Positions 52,752-63,416 of a stretch of DNA of 64,000 nt are shown piece after piece; position 1 is the first letter of the stretch; each line of letters opens with the position of its first letter. A program made the position numbers and the translations under genes. Origin of the DNA: CAIVVT01 sp963757265 (GTDB lineage: Bacteria > Acidobacteriota > Terriglobia > Bryobacterales > Bryobacteraceae); assembly GCA_963757265.1 (NCBI GenBank), contig CAVWRA010000012.1, positions 186,001 through 250,000 of the forward strand, read 5' to 3'. The notes under the pieces are model-generated. The model was not told the origin of the DNA, ran no database searches, and saw nothing but the letters and a program-made list of their open reading frames with translations.

Positions 52752-53660
52752 CTACTTCCGCGACAGCAGTCCCGACGCGAAACCCAGCAGGCACATGCAG
52801 GCCGCATAGACCGTCGCCCCGGCGACGTCGTGCTGGGGATCCAATTCGACCAGGTCGGCGATGAGCACCTTGGGATTGGCTCCGCACAGCCGGGCGGCGG
52901 CCCGCAACTCGGCCGGAGTGATGCCGCCGGGCCGCGAACCGGGCGCCGCGGGTGCGAATGCCCGGTCCAGCACGTCGATATCGAAATCGACGTAGATCGC
53001 ATCGGCGGACCGGGCGAGCTGGTCCAGCGCGGCCGCGATGACCGGGACGACGCCGCGCCGGCGGAAGTCCTCGTCGGTAATCACCGTGATGCCGGCGCCG
53101 GCCGCCACCTGGTGATAGAAGCGCGAATTGGCGAAGGGCTGCAGACCGGCCTGCACGATGTTGCGGCCCGGCAGGCCGGCGCCCAGCAGCGCGCGGATGG
53201 GGTTGCCGTTGGTGAGCCCGGCGTCGAGGTCGCGCAGGTCGAAATGCGAATCCAAGGTGAGCAGGCCGCAGCGCTCCAGGGAAACGCCCAGGCCGTGCAC
53301 GCCGGGATAAGTGATGCTGTTGTCGCCTCCCAGCAGCATCAGCGCGTCGGCCCCGACCAGCGCGTTGAAGACGCCTTCCTTGACGGCCTGAAACGCCTCG
53401 GAGGCGCTCGAGCCCGCCACTGCGAGGTCGCCATGATCAGTGGCCGCGATGCGCTCTACGTCGCCGCCGGTTTCGATGTCATAGGTGGTGAAGCGTTGGA
53501 GCGCGGCGCGGATCGCCGCCGGCGCCAGGTCGCAGCGTCCGGGCGTGATCGAGCCGCGCGCGACCGGCGCACCGAGAATCGAAAGGCGGCGCGCCGCATC
53601 CGCGGCGTGCGTCCCGGCGAGCCAGGCACTCGCCCGGGGCCAGAACGGATCGCTAATCAT
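52752..53660 (-). CDS. hutG: Ureohydrolase, probable formimidoylglutamase
   Basis: 302 residues of the arginase/agmatinase fold, following hutU and hutI, so N-formimino-glutamate is the likely substrate. Metal motifs: LGGDNS (about 115-120), DSHFDLRD (about 141-148) and DFDIDVLDRA. The first motif is GGDN, where arginases have GGDH, so one manganese ligand is replaced by asparagine. The third has DRA instead of DPA. It starts at ATG 53660 inside the hutI 3' end (8-bp overlap). Confidence 0.8.
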   Translation of the reverse strand: MISDPFWPRASAWLAGTHAADAARRLSILGAPVARGSITPGRCDLAPAAIRAALQRFTTYDIETGGDVERIAATDHGDLAVAGSSASEAFQAVKEGVFNALVGADALMLLGGDNSITYPGVHGLGVSLERCGLLTLDSHFDLRDLDAGLTNGNPIRALLGAGLPGRNIVQAGLQPFANSRFYHQVAAGAGITVITDEDFRRRGVVPVIAAALDQLARSADAIYVDFDIDVLDRAFAPAAPGSRPGGITPAELRAAARLCGANPKVLIADLVELDPQHDVAGATVYAACMCLLGFASGLLSRK

Positions 53661-54956
53661 GTTTGGCGGCACCGGCAGGAACCTCTCCTTCTGCGCCCGG
53701 CATTCGACCCTCCTCGTGGATCACCCGGCCGCGTTTCATCGTCAGCGCCACCGGGTTGAAACCGAACCAGTAGGCCAGCTCGCGATAGTCCTCCGCGTTC
53801 AGGATGATCAGGTCGGCGTCGCTGCCCGGCTCGAGCATGCCCACGCGCGAACTCCGCCGCAAGGCGGCCGCTGGGTTCACTGTAGCAGCCGTGACGGCTT
53901 CCGCAATCGTCATCTTCATCATGCGGCAAGCCAAGGCGATCACCATGGGCATACTGCAGGTTGGACTGGTCCCGGGGTTGAAATCCGTCGCCAGCGCGAC
54001 CGCCGCCCCGCGGTCGATCAGCGCTCGCGCCGGGCCGTAGCGCTGCAGCCCGAAGTGAAACACGGAGCCGGGCAGCAGCGTGGCGATGGTCTCCGACCGG
54101 GCCAGCGCGTCGGCGTCCTCGACCGTCGCCTGTTCCAGATGATCGGCGCTGACCGCTCCCAGCTCGCAAGCCAGGCGGGCCGCGCCGGTATGGGCGAATT
54201 GCTCGGCGTGCACGCGCAGCCCGAAGCCGAGGTCGCGCGCCGCGGCGAGGTAGCGCCACGCCTGTTCGCAGGTGAACGCACCGCGGTCGATGTAGGCGTC
54301 CACGAAGTCGGCCAGCCGCTGCTGGCGCACCAGGGGCAGCATGTGCCGGATTACCCACTCGATGTAGTCGTCGGGGCGGCCATCGTATTCCGAGGGAGTG
54401 ATGTGCGCCCCCAGGTACGTCGAAACGATGTCCAGCGGATGAGAGGCCAGATCGCGCATCAGCCGCAGCGTTTTCCGCTCTGCCTCCTCGTCCAGACCGT
54501 AGCCCGACTTGGCCTCCAGAGTCGTCGTCCCGCAACGCGCGAAGCTCTCCAGATGGCGCCGCGCCTGAGCGGCCAACTCCCCCGCGGTTGCAACCCGCAC
54601 GGCCCGCACCGTCGAGCGGATGCCGCCGCCGGCGGCGGCGATGGCGTGATAATCAGCGCCACCCAGCCGCATCTCGAAATCGTTCAACCGCGGCGGGCCG
54701 AATATCAGGTGCGTGTGGCAATCGACGAAACCCGGCATCACCACGCGCCCGCGGGCGTCGATCTCGTGCACCGTCCGCCCCCGCGCGAGCCTTTCGACCG
54801 CGGCCTGCGGGCCGGCGGCGACAATGCGGCCCGCGTCCACGAGAACCGCGCCATTCGGGACGATCCCCAGATCGCGCAGCGCCGCGCCCCGGCGCGCTTC
54901 CGCTGGACCGGCGAGGGTCAACAACTGGCCGGCGCGGCGGATGAGGACCGGCGCTG

Positions 54957-54960
<4 letters not shown>
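53653..54960 (-). CDS. hutI: Imidazolonepropionase
   Basis: 435 residues of the amidohydrolase superfamily. Hydrolyses imidazolone-propionate to formiminoglutamate in histidine breakdown. Metal site DCHTHLIFGPPR (about 81-92), substrate segment GGGIRSTV, the KSGYGL motif, HAEQFAHTGAARLA, and ALATDFNPGTSPTCSMP near the end are all present. Its ATG overlaps the hutU stop (ATGA), so translation is coupled. Confidence 0.95.
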
Positions 54961-56651
<1,691 letters not shown>

Positions 56652-56709
56652 AACCCGCTTCGCTTCCAACTTATGTTCGCCGCCGCGCGCCCGCCAGCTC
56701 CCCTGCGTA

Positions 56710-57252
56710 TCACTTCCCGGCCCTGTGCAGCGTGCCCTCCACGTGCGTCGTGTACTTCTCCATCCCCGGCGGCGCGATTTCGAAACGGATCTTCAAGTCG
56801 TCGGCGCCCGTGAACTCGTACGTCAGCCGGAACTGCGGCATCCCCGCCACGGCGCTCAGGCACTCGATCTTCTGCCCGTCCGCCGTTGCCGTCAGGTTGT
56901 ATTCAATGCTGTGGCTCTCGTCGTCGAAGTACACCGCGCGCGGCGCCGCGCCGCCCATCCCCGGGCAGATCACCGTCAGATCGTCGTGCTGGAACGCCGG
57001 CCGCCCCGCATTCGCCTTGAAAGCCGTGAAGCTCCTCCGCACCAGCACGTGCTCCTTCAGTTCGTACCGGAAGCTCGCCCCGCTCGCGCTCACCTCGCCC
57101 GGCTCGCCGCCTCCGCCCGTGCCTTTCCACTCGCCCTCCAGCTTCCGCAGCGCCTGCCACGTCCGCTCGCTCTCGCCCGCCGGATTTTGGCCAAATGCCA
57201 GCCCGCCAAAAGAAATCGCCCCCAACATCATCCAAGGCAGTAAGCGTCGCAT
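56710..57252 (-). CDS. Secreted DUF1579-like protein
   Basis: 180 residues from ATG 57252 with a signal peptide (MRRLLPWMMLGAISFGGLAF, cleavage near FGQ). LRKLEGEWKGTGGGGEPGEV and later beta-strands (RPAFQHDDLTVICPG, QFRLTYEFTGADDLKIRFE) resemble DUF1579/lipocalin-like beta-barrels of unknown function. It is 58 bp upstream of hutU on the same strand and so may be co-transcribed, with no functional link known. Confidence 0.65.
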   Translation of the reverse strand: MRRLLPWMMLGAISFGGLAFGQNPAGESERTWQALRKLEGEWKGTGGGGEPGEVSASGASFRYELKEHVLVRRSFTAFKANAGRPAFQHDDLTVICPGMGGAAPRAVYFDDESHSIEYNLTATADGQKIECLSAVAGMPQFRLTYEFTGADDLKIRFEIAPPGMEKYTTHVEGTLHRAGK

Positions 57253-57316
57253 AGCCCCATTATGCGTTCTTGCGACAATAAATTCGTCTCTATTTCCACC
57301 CCTGGGAGCGCTGATT

Positions 57317-57799
57317 ATGGACCAGCCCGCCGCCGTCGAATTCCTCCGCCACTCTCTCGCCACGCTTGCCTACCGCGGCGCCAAGACCCTGCGCGACGCG
57401 CCCGCGGACTTCGCCGCCTTCCGCGCCGCCGAAACCACGCGCACGCCCGCACAGATCCTGGCCCACATCGGCGATCTCTTCGACTGGGCCATCTCGATCG
57501 CCGACGGCCAGATGAAATGGCACGACTCCAAGCCCCTCCCCTGGCCCGAGGAGATCGATCGCTTCTTCCGCACCTTGAAGCAGTTCGACGACCGCCTCGC
57601 CTCCGGCGTCCCTCTCGCCATGAGCGTCGGAAAGCTCTTCCAGGCTCCCGTCGCCGACGCCCTCACGCACGTCGGCCAGTTGGCCATGCTGCGCCGCATG
57701 GCCGGCGCCCCCGTCCGCGGCGAAAGCTACTTCATGTCCCGCATCGCCATCGGCCAGGTCGGCCCCGACCAGCCCGCCCCCCGCCGCGAGTTCGACTGA
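57317..57799 (+). CDS. DinB-like metal-binding four-helix protein
   Basis: 160 residues. PAQILAHIGDLFDWAISIADG (about 45-65) and ADALTHVGQLAMLRRMAGAP (about 113-132) carry the histidines of the DinB/YfiT-like helical bundle, which binds nickel or zinc; some members are thiol-S-transferases. The third histidine is less obvious. Substrate unknown. It is divergent from the DUF1579-like gene. Confidence 0.78.
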   Translation: MDQPAAVEFLRHSLATLAYRGAKTLRDAPADFAAFRAAETTRTPAQILAHIGDLFDWAISIADGQMKWHDSKPLPWPEEIDRFFRTLKQFDDRLASGVPLAMSVGKLFQAPVADALTHVGQLAMLRRMAGAPVRGESYFMSRIAIGQVGPDQPAPRREFD

Positions 57800-58126
57800 G
57801 TGCCTGCGCGTTCGTGGGTCAGCTTCCGGTTAGGGTGGCCCAGTCGAATCGATTGCCATAGGCCGGCTTTTCAAGACTGCGGCTTGCGGAGCACAAGGCC
57901 TTGCGTCACGGATACTGCTGGCCCTGTTTCCGACGAGCTGAACTTCCTTCCGAGCATATCCAGGATTCCCCGCTGGAACCGAAGTTGTACGACCCTTTGG
58001 GATTTATTGAACTGCTAGGTTGACCATGTACCGCGGCTCACATAACGAAAGCAGACTCCGCCCAACAACTTCGAGAGGTTCCCCACCTCGCAGTAACAAT
58101 CCCGCGCACCAACTGCGTAACGCTCC
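57800..58126. other. Spacer, no gene seen
   Basis: 327 bp between convergent genes. A frame opens directly after the DinB stop, but it lacks a start signal and protein-like character. Confidence 0.4.
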
Positions 58127-58840
58127 TCACTTCACGACGCTAATCGGAAGTCGGAGATGGTCGTCCAGGTTAAACGGAACTAGGGGATAGATCTTTCCGT
58201 CGTCCAACTCGATAGAAGTCTTGGTGAGGTCGTTGAATGTGTTCAACCTGCCGGCAGACATCAACCAGCCAAGAACGTGCCCGTGATACCGCATCGCCGC
58301 GGTCGCGATCAAAGCATGGGGCTGGTCGGGTGACGTGTTCTGGAGGCCGAGGGCGGAGAATGTAATGTGGAGCTTCTGCTTCCCGAAATCGAACCAGAGC
58401 GGTGGACTTAGAGCGGTCGCTCCAGGCAACTGGATCGCGGCTTGGGCAACACCTCCAGCCACCCTTTCGTCATCCTTGTACTTGAAGCCCGCCTTGCATT
58501 CCTTGCTGGCGATGAACTCGAACAGCAACAGCGTTGCGGCGCTCGTGCCCGGCGCCTCGTTCCCCTGCGGCGACCCGTCGGTGAGCTCCGCCAACAGGAT
58601 TGGTTTCATGCAGCGGCTCGCAAGCTCATGCTCCTTTGCTTCATTCTGCATGGAGCCGAACACGGCGACATGGCCCTCGTCGATGGCCTTCTGCGCATCC
58701 CGTACCACAAGTTCGACGGGGTAGCGCATCGTCAGCCCGGTAACAGTCTCATGGAAGACTCCCGGCTGCTCCGTCTGAGCCCCGACGGGTCGCCCGCATG
58801 CGGCCACCAGGCAAAGTACCGCGGCGAATCGCACGAGCAT
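58127..58840 (-). CDS. Secreted hypothetical protein (237 aa)
   Basis: Begins MLVRFAAVLCLVAACGRPVG, a signal peptide (possible lipobox VAAC at 12-15, so it may be a lipoprotein). The mature part has no recognised domain: two cysteines (about 78 and 111) and a conserved-looking LGLQNTSPDQPHALIATAAM segment. A lipoprotein or periplasmic role is possible. The promoter side holds a three-copy 11-bp repeat. Confidence 0.6.
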   Translation of the reverse strand: MLVRFAAVLCLVAACGRPVGAQTEQPGVFHETVTGLTMRYPVELVVRDAQKAIDEGHVAVFGSMQNEAKEHELASRCMKPILLAELTDGSPQGNEAPGTSAATLLLFEFIASKECKAGFKYKDDERVAGGVAQAAIQLPGATALSPPLWFDFGKQKLHITFSALGLQNTSPDQPHALIATAAMRYHGHVLGWLMSAGRLNTFNDLTKTSIELDDGKIYPLVPFNLDDHLRLPISVVK

Positions 58841-58873
58841 AAGATTATCACTATTCTCGCCGCAGTCCTGCGG

Positions 58874-58906
58874 AGCGGATTCATAGCGGATTCATAGCGG
58901 ATTCAT
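58874..58906. repeat. Three tandem copies of an 11-bp unit
   Basis: AGCGGATTCAT is repeated perfectly at 58874-58884, 58885-58895 and 58896-58906. It lies about 35 bp upstream of the 237-residue secreted protein gene and could be a binding-site array or slippage product. Confidence 0.8.
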
Positions 58907-59051
58907 AGCCGGGTAGCGGCGAACGTCATGCGGTGTCTAAGAATTGGTACGGATGAAGGCGCCTCTCGTCAGTCGCGGGTGGATCGTCAGCCAACCGGAA
59001 ACTGTCTCACCACCGCCTGCCCGCGCCCGCCTGTGGTATCTTCGGATCACC

Positions 59052-59909
59052 ATGTCCAGTTCCCATTTCTCTCGCCGCTCGTTCCTGACGACGGGCGCCA
59101 GCACCGCCCTCGCGGTTTCGGGAGCCGCCTCGCTCGCCGCGAAGGGCAAGAAGATCCCGCTCGGCCTCGAACTCTACTCCGTCCGCGACGTCCTGGAAAA
59201 GGACCTCATGGGCACCCTCCGCACCGTCGCCAAGCAGGGCTGGCAGACCTTCGAGTTCTACAGCTCCTACTACAACTGGACTCCCGAAAAGGCCAAGGAT
59301 GTCCGCAAGCTGCTCGACGAGGTCGGCGTGAAGTGCCTCTCCACGCACAATGGCCACGAGTCGTTCTCGCCGGACGGCATGCAGAAGGCCATCGACCTCA
59401 ACTCCATCCTCGGCTCCAAGCTCATCGTCCTGGCCCACCCCGGCAAGGAGATCAAGACCATCGACGGCTGGAAGGAAGTCGCCACCTGGCTCAACACCGC
59501 CGCCGAGAAATTCAAGCCCGCCGGCATCCGCGCCGGCTATCACAACCACGACGCCGAGTGGCGCCCCATCGACGGCGTCCGCCCGATGGAAGTCCTTGCC
59601 AAGAACACGCGCAAGGAAGTGACGTTGCAGCTCGACGTCGGCACTTGCGTCGCCATGGGCGCGGACCCCGTCGCCTGGATCAAGGCCAACCCCGGACGCA
59701 TCCGCTCCATGCACTGCAAGGATTGGTCGCCCGAACATCAGTACGAGGTCCTGTTCGGCGACGGCAAAGCCCCCTGGAAGGGCATCTTCGAAGCAGCCAA
59801 AAGAGTCGGCGGCATCGAGAACTACCTCATCGAGCAGGAGAGCTACAACCTGCCTTCCATCGAAACCGTCGCCCTGTGCATGGCTAACTTCAAGAAGATC
59901 CACGGCTGA
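59052..59909 (+). CDS. Tat-exported sugar phosphate isomerase/epimerase-like protein 1
   Basis: 285 residues from ATG 59052. A twin-arginine signal (SRRSFLTTGASTALAVSGAA, about 7-26) is followed by a xylose-isomerase-like TIM barrel (AP_endonuc_2 type) starting KKIPLGLELYSVRDVLE. Metal or substrate residues likely include RAGYHNHDAEW (about 163-173), LQLDVGTCVAMGADP and the ENYLIEQESY end. Probably epimerises or dehydrates a sugar in the periplasm; the actual substrate is unknown. Confidence 0.82.
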   Translation: MSSSHFSRRSFLTTGASTALAVSGAASLAAKGKKIPLGLELYSVRDVLEKDLMGTLRTVAKQGWQTFEFYSSYYNWTPEKAKDVRKLLDEVGVKCLSTHNGHESFSPDGMQKAIDLNSILGSKLIVLAHPGKEIKTIDGWKEVATWLNTAAEKFKPAGIRAGYHNHDAEWRPIDGVRPMEVLAKNTRKEVTLQLDVGTCVAMGADPVAWIKANPGRIRSMHCKDWSPEHQYEVLFGDGKAPWKGIFEAAKRVGGIENYLIEQESYNLPSIETVALCMANFKKIHG

Positions 59910-60108
59910 TCGTTCGGGCTGCGCGCGGACGATCGGCAGCGGAATGATTCCTCAGGGCCGCGAGCGGTGGCCGGGTATTCGTCGGGAATGCCCGGTCCCA
60001 CTCGCGGTTCTTGTCAATTGCAACACGCGCCTCCGCGCCCGCCGCGCGTTCCCGGCCATTCCATTTCCCCGCTCCATGGCATATGCTGTCCATCGGAACC
60101 ACAACCCC

Positions 60109-61047
60109 ATGACTCGCAGACATCTCCTCCTCGGCGCCGGCGCCGCCGCTCTCGCGCCGTCCCTTTCCGCGTTCGCGCCGGATTGGATAGCCAAGGCCAA
60201 GCGCAACCTGAAACTCGGCGTATTCACCCACACCTATTCGCGATTCCCCGTTGCCGAAGCGGCCCAACGCATGCGCGCCGACGGCTTCCACTCGGCCGTC
60301 ATGGAATACGCGTTTTTCGACGTGCGCTTCGATCCCCTGAAGCCGGACTGGAACGCCGCCGCGAAGATCCTTGCCGCCTTCGAGAAGGCCGGGCTACGCG
60401 TGGCCGCGCTGGCTGCCTATTACAACGTCGTCAACCCAGACTCCTCGCGCCGCAAGAACGGCGAGGACCGCATCCGCGCCGTCATGACCGACTGGAAGCG
60501 CCTCGGCAGCCCCATCGTCTGCACCGAAACCGGCACTCTCAACGCCAAAGCGGAGTGGGTCGAGTCGCCCGACAACTACACCGAAGCGGCCTACGCCCAG
60601 TGTCGCGACGTCATCGCCAGCCTGGCCAAGCACGCCGCCGGCTCGGACTGCACACTGGCCATCGAGGTTTACTGGCGTAATGTCATCGACTCCGCCGCGC
60701 GCGCCGAGCGCCTCTTCAAGGACGTCTCCTCGCCTTCTCTTCAGTTGGTGATGGACCCCTGCAACTACTACCGCAACGAGGACCTGTCCAAGGTGGCCCC
60801 GATCCTGCGCGACATCTTCCGTCGCGTCGGCTCCCACACCGTCATCGCCCACGCCAAGGACGTCAAGGCCACTCCCACGGGCCAGGACCTCCCCGCCGCC
60901 GGCCTCGGCGTCATGGACTACCCTGTCTTCCTCGGACTCCTCGCACGCCTCAACAAGCCGCTCGACCTGATCATCGAGCACCTGGAGCTCGACGACGTTC
61001 CGCGCGCCCGCGACTACGTCCTGGCGCAGTTCGACAAAATCGTCTGA
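60109..61047 (+). CDS. Tat-exported sugar isomerase/epimerase-like protein 2
   Basis: 312 residues from ATG 60109 with the twin-arginine-like start MTRRHLLLGAGAAALAPSL. The TIM barrel begins NLKLGVFTHTYSRFPVAEAA. Key segments: CTETGTL, TLAIEVYWRNV, LQLVMDPCNYYRNEDL and VIAHAKDVKATP, then LIIEHLELDDVPRA, typical of this isomerase superfamily. Same strand as protein 1 with a 199-bp spacer. Function inferred only at superfamily level. Confidence 0.8.
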   Translation: MTRRHLLLGAGAAALAPSLSAFAPDWIAKAKRNLKLGVFTHTYSRFPVAEAAQRMRADGFHSAVMEYAFFDVRFDPLKPDWNAAAKILAAFEKAGLRVAALAAYYNVVNPDSSRRKNGEDRIRAVMTDWKRLGSPIVCTETGTLNAKAEWVESPDNYTEAAYAQCRDVIASLAKHAAGSDCTLAIEVYWRNVIDSAARAERLFKDVSSPSLQLVMDPCNYYRNEDLSKVAPILRDIFRRVGSHTVIAHAKDVKATPTGQDLPAAGLGVMDYPVFLGLLARLNKPLDLIIEHLELDDVPRARDYVLAQFDKIV

Positions 61048-61101
61048 CGCCGCATATCCGGCCACTACCCCGCTGGCCCGGTAAGACGGCCTCCTACCCG
61101 A

Positions 61102-61698
61102 TCACGGTTGCCGCCGCGGCAGCCTGCGTTTGATATCCGGCCAGAACTCGCGACCGAGATTCGCGAGGAAATCGAACCCGATCCAGAGCGAGCCTCCGAT
61201 CACACCCAGGCGCACGGTATTGAGCCGCTCGGGATACCATTCGTTCGAAAGAAAGGTAGCGCCGTAAGCGCCCCCCAGACGCCACACGGAGAGGGTCTCG
61301 CTTCCACGGTCGGTGCGAGTCAGTATTGTCGCGCGAACCGCATGGCCCGTTCTGCGCCAGAATCCGGTGCCGGTGCATGGATAAAAGCGCGGGTCCTGGT
61401 GGAGAGCCGAATCCAGGCCGAAAGCCAGACCGGCGTAGACCGTATCGGTGGCGACGGTCGAGCCGAACCGCTCGCCATAGGCTCCGGCCTCCTGGCCCCA
61501 TTCCCTCGGGGCGTTCTCTAACTGCAGAAATCCTGCGTAGGCGCCGGACCCCAATAACGCCTCGGGGCCGTATACGGTCTTGGCATGAAAGATCAGTTTT
61601 TCGGTCACAGTCATCGAATCGACGGACTGCGCCACAACTCCCAGCGGCAATGCAGCCAGCAGCAGCAAACTGAGTTTCGGCACGCGAATGCCAAGCAT
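61102..61698 (-). CDS. Secreted hypothetical protein, possibly outer-membrane associated
   Basis: 198 residues, signal peptide MLGIRVPKLSLLLLAALPLG with cleavage near VAQS. The mature part alternates glycine and aromatic residues (YAGFLQLENAPREWGQ, AGLAFGLDSALHQDPRFYPC, GGAYGATFLSNEWYPE). The HQDPRFYP motif is shared with small outer-membrane-like proteins seen in Acidobacteria. No enzymatic motif. Convergent with the isomerase gene. Confidence 0.65.
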   Translation of the reverse strand: MLGIRVPKLSLLLLAALPLGVVAQSVDSMTVTEKLIFHAKTVYGPEALLGSGAYAGFLQLENAPREWGQEAGAYGERFGSTVATDTVYAGLAFGLDSALHQDPRFYPCTGTGFWRRTGHAVRATILTRTDRGSETLSVWRLGGAYGATFLSNEWYPERLNTVRLGVIGGSLWIGFDFLANLGREFWPDIKRRLPRRQP

Positions 61699-61965
61699 AG
61701 CTCATCGGCTCGGAATTTGAATGAATCGCCGGTTACCGTGCCCCGCAATCCGAACGCTTGCGGGACCCCAACACAGACCGCAAGGACAACCGCACATCCG
61801 GAATTCTCCTCATGCCGCGGGCCACCCCGCAGATCTTCTTTTCAGCCGCCTGCCAAAGGCGCGCACAACTCTCCCTCTTCGTGTCTGGTGCGTGGTGTGG
61901 ACCTCAGCCGCCTGTCCACCTGTTTTCAACGCTGATCGAGGCCGTCCGCCCGCAAGGGTCGCCCG

Positions 61966-63255
61966 CTACACGTTCAAGTACGGCAGCGCCCACGGCTCCC
62001 TGTACTGCCGGCTCACCAGCTTCTGCGCGGCCTCGTTGCCCACCACGCTGCCGCTGGCCGCGTCCCATTCCACGCGGCCGCTGGTCCTCAACGCCAGGTT
62101 GCCCAGGTGCGCCACGGCCGAAACGTGGTGCCCGATCTCTAAGTTCTCCACCGTCGGCTTGCGCGTGCGCATGCACTCCAGGAAATTGCCGGCGTGGTTC
62201 ACCCGCGCCTGGTCGTCCTGCGGGGCGACATGTTTCTCCGCCGGCGCATACTTCTTGGACCGCTCCGGGATCACCTCCCAGCCGCCTTGGTCGAGAATCA
62301 GCGTTGCGTCGGTGCCGGTGAACGCCACGCCGTGCTCACGCCGGTCCGGCCCCAGGTTATTGCCCACCTGGTACTCGAAGATCATCCGGTAGCTCGGGAA
62401 CTCGTACACCGCGATCTGCGAATCGGGGGTCTCGGTGTTGTCCGTCAGCACATATCTCCCGCCCGAGCTGATCACTGACTTCGGCCACTCCGGCCCCATG
62501 CCCCACAGCGCCAGGTTGATCAAGTGCACGCCCCAGTCCGTCATCAGCCCGCCGGCGTAATCCCACCACCAGCGGAAGTTGAAGTGGAACCGGTTCGGAT
62601 TGAACGGCCGCTTCGGCGCCGGCCCCAGCCAGAAATCGTAATCCACTCCCGCCGGCGCCGGTCCGTCGGGCGGATTGCCGCAGTCCTTCACCCAGTCCAG
62701 GTACGCCCACACCCGCACCTGCCGCACCTTCCCCAACAGCCCCGAGCGCACGAACCGGATCGCCGCGGCATAATGGTCCCCGCTGCGCCAATGCGTGCCC
62801 ATCTGCGTCACGCGCTCGTTGCGGTGCGCCGCCGCCAGCATCGCGCGGCCCTCCCCGATGCTCGTCGCCAGCGGCTTCTCGCAATACACGTCCTTGCCCG
62901 CCTCGCACGCCATCACGGTCGGCAGCGCGTGCCAGTGGTCCGGCGTGCACACCAGGCACGCGTCGATATCCTTGCGGTCCAGAATGCGCCGGAAGTCTTT
63001 CACCGTTTCCGGCGTCCCCCACTTCTCTTTTTGGAAACGCTCCACCGTCTTTGCGATCTGCGCATCGTCCACGTCGCACACCACCGGGATTTCGACCTCC
63101 GGATGCGCGCAGAACGCATTCGTGTCAGCGACCGAAATGCCGCCGCACCCGATCAACCCCACCCGTACCCGGTCGTTTGCTCCCAGGATCCGTCCCTGCG
63201 CGCCGGCAACCGCTGCGGAAGCGGCGATGAATGTCCGTCTGCTGATGCCTGCCAT
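61966..63255 (-). CDS. Tat-exported Gfo/Idh/MocA family oxidoreductase
   Basis: 429 residues from ATG 63255. Tat signal ISRRTFIAASAAVAGAQG, then a Rossmann NAD(P) domain RVRVGLIGCGGISVADTNAF (about 31-50), the catalytic-region EKPLATS (about 126-132), and the C-terminal GFO_IDH_MocA beta-sheet domain. Tat-exported members of this family oxidise or isomerise sugars with tightly bound NAD(P). Many such proteins in Solibacter and Planctomycetes act on plant-derived sugars. It is divergent from the mannonate dehydratase gene. Confidence 0.9.
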   Translation of the reverse strand: MAGISRRTFIAASAAVAGAQGRILGANDRVRVGLIGCGGISVADTNAFCAHPEVEIPVVCDVDDAQIAKTVERFQKEKWGTPETVKDFRRILDRKDIDACLVCTPDHWHALPTVMACEAGKDVYCEKPLATSIGEGRAMLAAAHRNERVTQMGTHWRSGDHYAAAIRFVRSGLLGKVRQVRVWAYLDWVKDCGNPPDGPAPAGVDYDFWLGPAPKRPFNPNRFHFNFRWWWDYAGGLMTDWGVHLINLALWGMGPEWPKSVISSGGRYVLTDNTETPDSQIAVYEFPSYRMIFEYQVGNNLGPDRREHGVAFTGTDATLILDQGGWEVIPERSKKYAPAEKHVAPQDDQARVNHAGNFLECMRTRKPTVENLEIGHHVSAVAHLGNLALRTSGRVEWDAASGSVVGNEAAQKLVSRQYREPWALPYLNV

Positions 63256-63416
63256 GGCTCTGCGCCTCCCTGCCTGGGCTTTGCTCGAATCCGCCCGGCT
63301 GCTTCGCAGTCTACACCCACTCGCCCCCGGCCGACGCCGCCGCGGCTCGCGCTTCGGATTCTGATACGATTTCAACCGGACACCGCCATCCGGCTTGATC
63401 CTCAGGAGGCTCTCCC

